This document shows positions 6,857-15,243 of a stretch of 64,000 nucleotides of DNA, in pieces; position 1 is the first letter of the stretch, and the number at the start of each line of letters is the position of its first letter. Under the pieces are notes generated by a model. That model saw only the letters and a program-made list of their open reading frames with translations. It was not told where the DNA came from and did not search any database. The stretch is from NCBI RefSeq assembly GCF_039511225.1, contig NZ_CP154261.1:1736001-1800000 (forward strand). Reading direction: 5' to 3'. Source of the DNA: Sphingobacterium multivorum. Its GTDB lineage: Bacteria; Bacteroidota; Bacteroidia; Sphingobacteriales; Sphingobacteriaceae. The position numbers and the translations under genes are program-made.

Positions 6857-9826
6857 ATGAACAAACAGCTATCACGTCCATTTTGGGCTCTGAGCATGCT
6901 ACTCGGCGTAAGTGCTTCGGCATTTGCCCAACAGGCAACGCTAAAGGGGCGAGTAATGGACCAGAAGGGGAGTTCCTTGGTCGGTGCTACACTGCGCTTC
7001 GAGGATATTCAAAAATCACTGTCTACCAATGCGAATGGGGATTTTAGCTTGGATAGACTACAAACGGGGAAATTACGCCTGCGAGTCAGCATGGTCGGAT
7101 ACGCGAGCCTGGACACCTTAATCCAAATCAGCGATGGGCAGAATCCGTTAAACCTCTACCTTAAATCCAATACCAGCGCACTGGAAGAAGTTGTTGTGAT
7201 CGGTTATGGTACACAAAAGAAAAGTGACCTGACGGGGTCAATCAACACGGTGAGTTCTAAGGATTTTCAAAAAGGACAGATCTCCTCTCCCGAGCAACTC
7301 ATTATGGGGAAAGTTCCGGGCGTACAGATTACAACAAGTGGGGGGCAGCCAGGCGCAGGAAGTACAATCCGGATCCGTTCCGGCGCTTCACTGAATGCCA
7401 GTAACGATCCATTGATCGTCGTGGATGGGATTCCTTTGGCTGGTGGCTCGGTATCTGGGGTAGCGAATCCATTAAGTTTGATTAACCCAAATGATATCGA
7501 GACATTTACCATCTTGAAAGATGCCAATGCAACGGCAATTTATGGATCGCGTGCATCGAATGGTGTCATCTTAATCACCACCAAAAAAGGCAGCCGCTCA
7601 GGAACACAAATCAACTTCTCTACACAGAACTCCTTGGCGACTGTGGCCAATAAAGTAAAACTGCTTAACGCGGATCAAATCCGCGATTATGTCAATACCA
7701 ATGGCAGTGATGCCATGAAAAAATTGTTGGGAACAGCAAATACCGATTGGCAGGATGTGATTTATGGCAATGCCTTTACTACGGACAATAATGTTAACAT
7801 TGCTTCCAGAGCTGGCAATATGCCTTACCGTATTTCTGCTGGTTATATGAATCAGGACGGTGTGCTGAAAAATGATAACTTAAAACGGACCACTGCGGCA
7901 TTGGCCTTGACACCGAAATTTCTGGACAATCACCTTTCGCTGGATGTGAATGTACGTGGTACCTGGTCGAAATCGAAATTTGCTACGCAAGATGCGATCG
8001 GGACGGCGATTCAGTTCGATCCTACCCAACCTGTTTATGTCGATGATAAGGATAGTTTTGGCGGATATTATGAGTGGATTCAGGGCGGGAAACCTAATCC
8101 CAATGCACCACGAAATCCTTTGGCCTTATTGGATCTGCGCAAAGATAATGGCGATGTTTTCAGAAGCATTGGAAATGCAAAAGTGGATTATAGTTTTCAT
8201 TTCCTTCCCGAGTTACATGCCAACTTAAACGTCGGCTACGATCTGGCGCGTTCAAAAGGGAATACATTTACGCCGGCTATTGCTGCACGTAATTTCAATG
8301 AAGGTGGTGAAAGAACGCAATATAAAACCGATATCAACAATAAAACACTCGAGTTTTATCTAAAGTATGATAAAGAATTACCTACAATCAAAAGTACGAT
8401 AGACGCGACACTTGGGTATGGTTACTATAAAAATAGTAGTAAAGTATACAATTTTAACCGTACAAATGCCGAAGGTGATAAGATCTTAAATGAACCAACG
8501 CGGCCTTTTGATAAACCCGAAAACCTGTTGATTTCCTATTACGGACGTCTGATCTATACCTACGACAACCGTTATGTCCTTTCTGGAACCTTGCGGACAG
8601 ATGGTTCTTCCCGTTTTAGCCCGGACAACCGCTGGGGATATTTCCCTTCTGTCGGTTTTACCTGGCGCGCGAAAAATGAAGGCTTTTTAAAAGAAATAGC
8701 TGCGGTTTCGGAGTTGAAACTTCGTTTAAGTTATGGAAAGACAGGTCAGCAAGACGGTATTGCCAACTATTCTTATTTGCCTAATTATACCATCAGTGGT
8801 AATGAATCTATGTATCGATTTGGTAATGAGTATTATTACCTGAATTCGCCGGTCGCCTACGATCAAGATATCCGCTGGGAGAGTACAACGACCTACAATG
8901 CTGGAGTTGATTTTGGTTTCGCTAACAATCTATTTTATGGTAGCATAGACTACTATTCGAAGAAGACCAAGGACTTGCTCAGTACCATTCCAGTTCCTGT
9001 AGGATCAAACTTTAGCAACTTTTTGTTGACGAATGTCGGTAATATGGAGAATCAGGGTCTGGAGTTTAACCTGCATTACGTTCCGGTAAAAACAGAAAAT
9101 TCGTCGTTGGATCTTGGTTTCAATGTGACTTATAATAGAAGCAAAGTGACCAACCTGACGCAGAGCGATGATCCAAACTTTATCGTGGAGACCGGTAGTA
9201 TTCGTGGTGGAACAGGGGGGAATATCCAGGCACATAAGGTGAATTTCATGCCCAATAGTTTCAATGTGTTCCAGCAGGTATATGATGAACAGGGGCATCC
9301 TGTAGAAGGGGTCTATGTTGACCGCAATGGCGACGGCGTGATCAGCGATAACGACCGTTACCTATACAAATCACCTTTACCGAAATACCTTTTGGGTTTT
9401 ACGGCGGCATACAGTTACAAAAAATGGTCGGCAAGCACCGTATTGCGCGCAAGTTTGGATAATTATGTGTACGACAATGTTTCATCCAACCTAGGCAGTG
9501 GCGCGAATATCAACGATCAGGCGGTTTTGGTGATCAACAATGCCCCGGTGGATTTTTTGAATACCAATTTTCTGCTCAAGCAGTTACGAAGCGACTATTA
9601 CATCAAAAATGCATCATTCGTGAAAATGGATAATGTCAATCTGAGTTATAACCTCGGAAAATTTATTCGGAACAGCAAAGCTTCGATGTCTATTTCTGCC
9701 ACTGTACAAAATGTATTTACCATCACCAAGTACAAAGGAGTTGATCCAGAAATATCCAATGGTATAGACGACCGTTTCTATCCAAGACCAAGAACTTATG
9801 TATTGGGTGTAAATGTGAGTTTTTAA
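6857..9826 (+). CDS. susC: SusC-like TonB-dependent oligosaccharide transporter (maltodextrin)
   Basis: 989 residues. A signal peptide ends SASAFAQ. It is followed by a carboxypeptidase-regulatory-like domain (about residues 28-100), a TonB-box-like stretch EEVVVIGYG, a plug domain with the ASNGVILITTKKG signature, and a long barrel ending YVLGVNVSF with the C-terminal aromatic expected for outer-membrane insertion. There is no N-terminal STN domain, in keeping with control by a LacI protein instead of an ECF/FecR pair. It forms the outer-membrane channel that imports alpha-glucan oligosaccharides, capped by the SusD protein encoded 11 bp downstream. Substrate is inferred from the flanking GH13, GH65 and pgmB genes. 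Confidence 0.93.
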   Translation: MNKQLSRPFWALSMLLGVSASAFAQQATLKGRVMDQKGSSLVGATLRFEDIQKSLSTNANGDFSLDRLQTGKLRLRVSMVGYASLDTLIQISDGQNPLNLYLKSNTSALEEVVVIGYGTQKKSDLTGSINTVSSKDFQKGQISSPEQLIMGKVPGVQITTSGGQPGAGSTIRIRSGASLNASNDPLIVVDGIPLAGGSVSGVANPLSLINPNDIETFTILKDANATAIYGSRASNGVILITTKKGSRSGTQINFSTQNSLATVANKVKLLNADQIRDYVNTNGSDAMKKLLGTANTDWQDVIYGNAFTTDNNVNIASRAGNMPYRISAGYMNQDGVLKNDNLKRTTAALALTPKFLDNHLSLDVNVRGTWSKSKFATQDAIGTAIQFDPTQPVYVDDKDSFGGYYEWIQGGKPNPNAPRNPLALLDLRKDNGDVFRSIGNAKVDYSFHFLPELHANLNVGYDLARSKGNTFTPAIAARNFNEGGERTQYKTDINNKTLEFYLKYDKELPTIKSTIDATLGYGYYKNSSKVYNFNRTNAEGDKILNEPTRPFDKPENLLISYYGRLIYTYDNRYVLSGTLRTDGSSRFSPDNRWGYFPSVGFTWRAKNEGFLKEIAAVSELKLRLSYGKTGQQDGIANYSYLPNYTISGNESMYRFGNEYYYLNSPVAYDQDIRWESTTTYNAGVDFGFANNLFYGSIDYYSKKTKDLLSTIPVPVGSNFSNFLLTNVGNMENQGLEFNLHYVPVKTENSSLDLGFNVTYNRSKVTNLTQSDDPNFIVETGSIRGGTGGNIQAHKVNFMPNSFNVFQQVYDEQGHPVEGVYVDRNGDGVISDNDRYLYKSPLPKYLLGFTAAYSYKKWSASTVLRASLDNYVYDNVSSNLGSGANINDQAVLVINNAPVDFLNTNFLLKQLRSDYYIKNASFVKMDNVNLSYNLGKFIRNSKASMSISATVQNVFTITKYKGVDPEISNGIDDRFYPRPRTYVLGVNVSF

Positions 9827-9837
9827 ATGATATAACA

Positions 9838-11433
9838 ATGAAAAAATTAAATAAATATATAGGCGCTTGCCTGCTCGCCATCGCATTGAGCAGCTGCCAC
9901 AAGGATTTGGATTTAAAGCCGACTAATGATGTCACCGCAGATATTGCTTATAAAGATTTTAAAGGTTATACCTCATCATTTGCAAGGTTGTATGGATCAT
10001 TGACTTTAACGAGCACATCGGGGCCGAATAATACAGACTTAGGTGGTTTAGATGCCGGAACATCGGATTTTTTACGTCTTTTTTGGAATGCGCAAGAACT
10101 TACTACCGATGAAGCTGCTTGCGCCTGGCTTAATGATCCGGGAATTAGTGGTTTGGATTACCTCAATTTTGACGATAGCAATCCCATGCTCCGCGGTCTT
10201 TACACGCGTTGTGTCTACAGTGCTACCCTTGTCAATGAATTTTTAAGAGAGAGCACGGATGCTAAATTGGCCGAACGCGGTATTTCAGATGCCGACAAAA
10301 AAGAGATCGCTTATTATCGTGCCGAAGCAAAATTCTTACGTGCTTACAACTATTGGGTTCTACTTGATCTATTCGGAAATCCACCTTTTGTAACCGAAGA
10401 AACTTCAGTAGGCAAAGTATCACCGCCACAGATCAAACGACCTGAGCTTTTTGCGTATGTGGAGAAAGAACTGCTGGAGGTTGCTGGTCAGCTCAAAGGT
10501 GCCAAACAGAATGTTTATGGTCGTGTGGACCAAGTAGCGGCATGGGGGCTATTGGCTCGTTTATACCTCAACGCTGAAGTCTACCTGGGGGCCGGTAATA
10601 AGAAATATACCGAAGCCATCACGTATTCAGAAAAGGTATTGAACTCGGGCTATAGCTTGGGGACAAATTACCGGGAGCTCTTCTATGCAGATAATGATGT
10701 GAACAACCCCGAATTTATTTTTTATCTGCCTTACGATGGAACCAAAACACAGAGCAAGGGGGGAACGACTTATCTGATCAATGCAGCTATAGACGCGACC
10801 ATGAATCCCACTTCTTTTGGTGTGCCTGGCGGCGGTTGGGCGGGAAATCGGACGCGTGACAATATCGCAACCATTTTCGGTGACTACTCCGGAGCAACGG
10901 ACAAAAGGGCAATGTTTCACTTAAATACAAGCGTAAAAATAGAAGATATCGCTGTCTATAAGCAGGGGTTGGCAGTTACTAAATTCCGGAATGTGAACAA
11001 AGACGGAAAAACTGCTCCTCCAGCAGCTGAAGGTTTTGTAGCATCGGTGGACTTTCCATTAATTCGATTGGCAGAGATGAACCTGATTTACGCCGAAGCA
11101 ACTTTACGGGGTGGCTCCGGTGGTAACGTGGCTAAAGCATTGGATTACGTCAACAAGTTGCGTGTACGTGCCTATGGCAACAACAGTGGGAATTTGGCAA
11201 ACCTCTCGCTGGACGATGTACTCAACGAGCGTGTGAAAGAGCTGTATTGGGAAGGGTTTAGACGTTCAGATTTAATTCGTTACGGCAAATTTACGGGCGA
11301 TAATTACCTCTGGCCTTTTAAAGGAGGTGTGTTAGCCGGTCAAGCTGTGCCAGCTTATAGAACACTGTTCCCGCTTCCGGCTTCAGATATAATCGCGAAC
11401 TCCAATCTTGTACAGAATCCCGGCTATAATTAA
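9838..11433 (+). CDS. susD: SusD-like glycan-binding lipoprotein (maltodextrin)
   Basis: 531 residues with a lipoprotein signal (AIALSSC, Cys20). The body has the SusD/RagB pattern: helical TPR-like segments (YYRAEAKFLRAYNYWVLLDL), an ERVKELYWEGFRRSDLIRYG block near the end and the terminal NPGYN. It sits on the cell surface as the lid of the SusC channel and binds the glucan. The start codon is 11 bp after susC, a typical pair spacing. A 136-bp gap separates it from the SusE-like gene; I see no clear terminator there, only a weak 7-bp inverted repeat (GATGAAA/TTTCATC) with a long loop. Confidence 0.93.
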   Translation: MKKLNKYIGACLLAIALSSCHKDLDLKPTNDVTADIAYKDFKGYTSSFARLYGSLTLTSTSGPNNTDLGGLDAGTSDFLRLFWNAQELTTDEAACAWLNDPGISGLDYLNFDDSNPMLRGLYTRCVYSATLVNEFLRESTDAKLAERGISDADKKEIAYYRAEAKFLRAYNYWVLLDLFGNPPFVTEETSVGKVSPPQIKRPELFAYVEKELLEVAGQLKGAKQNVYGRVDQVAAWGLLARLYLNAEVYLGAGNKKYTEAITYSEKVLNSGYSLGTNYRELFYADNDVNNPEFIFYLPYDGTKTQSKGGTTYLINAAIDATMNPTSFGVPGGGWAGNRTRDNIATIFGDYSGATDKRAMFHLNTSVKIEDIAVYKQGLAVTKFRNVNKDGKTAPPAAEGFVASVDFPLIRLAEMNLIYAEATLRGGSGGNVAKALDYVNKLRVRAYGNNSGNLANLSLDDVLNERVKELYWEGFRRSDLIRYGKFTGDNYLWPFKGGVLAGQAVPAYRTLFPLPASDIIANSNLVQNPGYN

Positions 11434-11569
11434 TTTCTGGTCGATGTGGCCATACCTGTACTAAGAAAATTGTTGACAGATGAAACCGAGCAATGCATAT
11501 TGATCGGCGCACAGGACGGTAAATATTTGCCCTGAGCTTTCATCAGCTATTGAAAACAAAATAAAACAG

Positions 11570-12589
11570 ATGAAAACTAGACACTATATCGGAATCATGC
11601 TGCTGTTTATAGCGCTATTCCAAAGTTGTAAAAAAGACGAAACGCGGGCCATATTGGCTAGTGATGAAGGTATAAAGCCAGCGACTTTAAGCCTTGATAA
11701 AAATAATGTAACCCTGTCTAAAGATAATGCAAAGGACACGGTACTGCACTTAACTATGATTCAGCCTGACTTTGGTTTTCAGGCGGCAGTAACCAACGTA
11801 CTCCAGTTTGGGCTCAAAGGAGACAATTTTAAAACAGTAAAAGAAGTTGTTATTCCGAGTGGTCGGACAACAGTTGGTTTTACAGGTTATGAATTGAATA
11901 GCTACTTACTTTCTCTTGGTGTTCCGACAGGAACGGCTTCTGACTTTGATGTACGTCTGAAGTCAAGTATCAATGCTAAAATTACGGTCGTGTTTTCGGC
12001 TTTGGCAAGCCTGAAAGCAGTTCCCTTTGCTTCAACCAGCTATCTGTATGTTCCAGGCGCTTATCAGGGATGGGATCCAGCCACAGCTGAGTCGTTAGTT
12101 TCCCCAACAAGTAACGGTATCTATACAGGCATTATCTTATTTCCGGAAGTGAATTCAGAATTTAAGATTACAACTGAACGCAATTGGGCGAATTCTTATG
12201 GACAAACTGCAGATGGTAAAATCGCATTTAATGGCGGTGGAAATATAAAAGCGCCGCGTGCAGGTAATCTGGAAATCGAGGTCAACACAACTGCCAATAC
12301 CATTTCATTTAAAGATCACAACTGGGGCATTATTGGCAGCGCGACACCGAAAGGTTGGGATGCCGATACAGATATGAAGTTTGACAATGCCAACCAGGTA
12401 TGGAAGCTCACAGTGAGCTTGACGGCAGGAGAGATCAAATTCCGTAAAAATCACGATTGGGGAACCAATTTTGGCGGGGCAAATGGAACTTTAGCGGCTG
12501 GTGGTGCCAATATCGCGGTCGCCAGTGCCGGTACCTACGCTATTGTCGTGGATTTCAATGCAAATACCTATACGCTGACAAAGAAATAG
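11570..12589 (+). CDS. susE: SusE-like starch-binding outer-membrane lipoprotein
   Basis: 339 residues with a lipoprotein signal LFIALFQSC (Cys20). An N-terminal Ig-like part, similar to the SusE N-terminal domain, extends to about residue 150. Two carbohydrate-binding repeats follow: one begins YVPGAYQGWDPATA, the other IIGSATPKGWDADTD. Each carries the aromatic residues (Trp, Tyr) used for alpha-glucan stacking in SusE/SusF. It should lie on the surface and help hold starch next to SusC/SusD. Bacteroides sus has both SusE and SusF; only one such protein is present here. The next gene begins 3 bp after the stop. Confidence 0.85.
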   Translation: MKTRHYIGIMLLFIALFQSCKKDETRAILASDEGIKPATLSLDKNNVTLSKDNAKDTVLHLTMIQPDFGFQAAVTNVLQFGLKGDNFKTVKEVVIPSGRTTVGFTGYELNSYLLSLGVPTGTASDFDVRLKSSINAKITVVFSALASLKAVPFASTSYLYVPGAYQGWDPATAESLVSPTSNGIYTGIILFPEVNSEFKITTERNWANSYGQTADGKIAFNGGGNIKAPRAGNLEIEVNTTANTISFKDHNWGIIGSATPKGWDADTDMKFDNANQVWKLTVSLTAGEIKFRKNHDWGTNFGGANGTLAAGGANIAVASAGTYAIVVDFNANTYTLTKK

Positions 12590-12592
12590 CAA

Positions 12593-14455
12593 ATGATGTT
12601 TAAAATAAATAAAAATATTACCACAGTAATCGTGGCGCTAACAGTGCTTGGATGGAGCCCCTTATTGGGGCAATCCATTCAACGTGTAGAACCTTTAAAC
12701 TGGTGGGTAGGAATGGAAAATCCAACCCTGCAGCTTGTTGTCTATGGACCCCAGATCGGGAAAAGTGAGGTGCAAGTGGAGGATAAAGGAATAGAATTGG
12801 TAAAAATCAATCGGGTGGAAAATCCCAATTACCTGTTTTTGGATGTCAAGGTGGCTGCTTCGGCCCAACCGGGATGGTCAACTTTTACCTTTCGTCAAGG
12901 AAAGAAAAAACTGACTTATCGTTATGAGTTGAAGCAAAGAGATCAAAAAGTAAAAGCGCAAGGAGTAAACAGTGCCGATTTGATCTATCTGATTATGCCT
13001 GATCGTTTTGCCAATGGAAATAAGGCAAATGATCAAGTGAAAGGTATGTTGGATATGAGCTTGAACCGGGATTCAATGTACTTGCGTCATGGTGGCGATT
13101 TGGAAGGTATTATCGGGAAACTGGATTACCTGCAAGATCTTGGTGTTACATCCTTGTGGCTGACTCCCGTGTTGACCAATGACATGCCACAGGCCTCGTA
13201 CCATGGTTATGCCAATACCGAAACATATCATATAGACCCTCGCTTTGGCAGCAATGACACTTATGTGCAATTAGGCGAACAGCTCCACCGGCGTCAGATG
13301 AAATTGATTTTTGATGTGGTGCCCAATCATATTGGAAGTTATCATTGGACGGTGAAAGACAAACCGATGGCAGACTGGCTCAATGAATGGCCTTCCTATA
13401 CGCAGACATCCTACAAAGATCAGGCTGTTTTTGATCCTTATGCCTCGGCAGATGACAAAAAGAAAATGGTCAAAGGTTGGTTTGTTCCCACCATGCCCGA
13501 TATGAACGAACAGAATCCATACGTTCAAAATTACCTGACCCAAAGCCATATCTGGTGGATAGAGACCGCAGCAATAGACGGATTCCGAATAGATACCTAT
13601 CCGTACAATGATCTGGATTTTATGGCTAAATGGACCGATCGCATTCTGCAGGAGTATCCAAAGTTTACCTTTTTTGGGGAGACATGGGTACACGGGGTTG
13701 CCAATCAGGCTTATTTTCTGGGCGGAAAACGAGTTGGTCAGGACGTGGATTCCAAGTTGATGGGCGTAACCGATTTTCAGCTTAATTATGCCATAGGTGA
13801 TGCGCTCAACCAAAAGACAGAATGGACTGCCGGAGCCAATAAATTATATTCGACCCTGGCCTCAGATTTTCTATATCCACATCCAGCGCAAAATGTGCTT
13901 TTTTTGGATAACCACGATAAGGATCGTTTTTTCTCCGTTGTAGGCGAAAACGTGCAGAAATATAAATCAGCAATGGCTTGGCTTATGACAACAAGGGGTA
14001 TCCCACAGTTGTACTATGGAGCTGAAATTCTGATGAAGAATTTCTCTAATCCCGACGGCTTGCTAAGGGAAGACTTTCAGGGTGGTTTTATAGGTGACAA
14101 ATCGAATAAATTTACAGCTGACGGAAGAACGAAAGCCGAACAGGATATGTGGAGTTATGTGCAGACCTTAGCCAATTACCGAAAACAACATACCGTTCTG
14201 CAAACCGGTAAAACGATGCAATATGTGCCCGAAGATGGCGTATATGTTTATTTCCGTTACAACGAAAAGCAAACTGTTATGGTCGTGATGAATTGCAATG
14301 ATGTCGCGAAGGAACTTAAACTCGATCGCTTTAGGGAACGAAATAACCAGGTGAAGTCCTATTTCGATATTATTCAAAAGCAAGAGACCAATCCAGTTGA
14401 CCATAGCTTGAAGTTGGACGCTTACGAGACTAAAGTGTTTGAGCTTAAGTTTTAA
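12593..14455 (+). CDS. Periplasmic GH13 cyclomaltodextrinase/neopullulanase-like enzyme (SusA role)
   Basis: 620 residues with a plain signal peptide ending SPLLGQ, so it is predicted to be periplasmic. An N-terminal beta domain (about 25-120) matches the cyclomaltodextrinase N-domain (RVEPLNWWVGMENPTLQLVV). The GH13 barrel follows, with region I FDVVPNHIG, region II GFRIDTY (nucleophile Asp334), region III FFGETW (acid/base Glu363) and region IV LDNHDKDR (Asp442). A small C-terminal beta domain ends the protein. It should break imported oligosaccharides down to maltose or glucose. ATGATG at 12593 gives two possible starts one codon apart. It lies 3 bp after the SusE-like gene and is thus in the same operon. 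Family call secure. Confidence 0.9.
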   Translation: MMFKINKNITTVIVALTVLGWSPLLGQSIQRVEPLNWWVGMENPTLQLVVYGPQIGKSEVQVEDKGIELVKINRVENPNYLFLDVKVAASAQPGWSTFTFRQGKKKLTYRYELKQRDQKVKAQGVNSADLIYLIMPDRFANGNKANDQVKGMLDMSLNRDSMYLRHGGDLEGIIGKLDYLQDLGVTSLWLTPVLTNDMPQASYHGYANTETYHIDPRFGSNDTYVQLGEQLHRRQMKLIFDVVPNHIGSYHWTVKDKPMADWLNEWPSYTQTSYKDQAVFDPYASADDKKKMVKGWFVPTMPDMNEQNPYVQNYLTQSHIWWIETAAIDGFRIDTYPYNDLDFMAKWTDRILQEYPKFTFFGETWVHGVANQAYFLGGKRVGQDVDSKLMGVTDFQLNYAIGDALNQKTEWTAGANKLYSTLASDFLYPHPAQNVLFLDNHDKDRFFSVVGENVQKYKSAMAWLMTTRGIPQLYYGAEILMKNFSNPDGLLREDFQGGFIGDKSNKFTADGRTKAEQDMWSYVQTLANYRKQHTVLQTGKTMQYVPEDGVYVYFRYNEKQTVMVVMNCNDVAKELKLDRFRERNNQVKSYFDIIQKQETNPVDHSLKLDAYETKVFELKF

Positions 14456-14488
14456 CACAATTTAAAATTCTATAGAATTCATTTTTCG

Positions 14489-15136
14489 ATGATTAATTAT
14501 AATACTGTAAAAGCCGTAATATTTGATTTGGACGGTGTGTTGGTGGATACTGCGGTCTACCATTTTCAAGCCTGGCACAGATTGGCAGAAGGCTTGGGTT
14601 ATTCGTTTTCTCTTGTTGACAATGAACAGTTGAAAGGGGTCAGTCGCATTGAATCCCTCGAGCTTATTTTAAAATGGGCGGGGGCGAAAATATCCGATGC
14701 TGAAAAAGCGGATTTGCTGTCACTTAAAAACAAATGGTACTTGGAGCTGATTGAACAACTCAGCCCTGACCACTTGCTTTCAGGTAGTTTGGATCTATTA
14801 GAAAAACTCCAGAAAAAGGGGATTAAGATTGCATTGGGGTCAGCCAGCAAGAACGCGATGGGCATCCTTGAAAAAACGGGGATTATCAGCTATTTCGACG
14901 CATTGATTGATGGAAATGTGGTGCAACTGTCTAAACCTAATCCAGCAGTTTTCCTGAAGGGAGCTGAGGCTTTGGGAATTGAGCCGGCATGCTGTCTCGT
15001 GCTGGAAGATGCCCAGGCGGGGATCGATGCGGCAAGGGCAGCCGGCATGCAGGTCATAGGGATTGGGCAGGCTGAACATCTTAACGGAGCAGATTTAGTG
15101 GTAGCCGATTTAGGAGCCTTAGTCGATAAATTTTAA
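14489..15136 (+). CDS. pgmB: Beta-phosphoglucomutase (HAD family)
   Basis: 215 residues, the usual length. The HAD motif FDLDGVLVD puts the phosphorylated nucleophile at Asp13 and the acid/base at Asp15. The cap-domain GVSRIESLELIL block contains the arginine and substrate-recognition region of beta-PGM. Later come the GSASKN motif II, KPNPAVF with the motif III lysine, and LEDAQAGIDAA with the magnesium-binding acids. It converts beta-glucose 1-phosphate to glucose 6-phosphate in the cytoplasm. This is the product of the GH65 phosphorylase encoded immediately downstream, which makes the assignment firm. Confidence 0.93.
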   Translation: MINYNTVKAVIFDLDGVLVDTAVYHFQAWHRLAEGLGYSFSLVDNEQLKGVSRIESLELILKWAGAKISDAEKADLLSLKNKWYLELIEQLSPDHLLSGSLDLLEKLQKKGIKIALGSASKNAMGILEKTGIISYFDALIDGNVVQLSKPNPAVFLKGAEALGIEPACCLVLEDAQAGIDAARAAGMQVIGIGQAEHLNGADLVVADLGALVDKF

Positions 15137-15243
15137 ATTTTAGGAGCAATTCAAGTGATGGAAGCAAGGCGTAGATCATATTGGCAAAGAAGACCAGAAT
15201 GATTGAGGCAGAGTATCCGTCGCGCATTGAAAAAAATATAAAG

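Noticed and set aside
15181-15243. Longer GH65 start (TTG at 15181 or ATG at 15199)
   Set aside because: The extra residues do not resemble the family, whose N-terminus matches the ATG at 15244.
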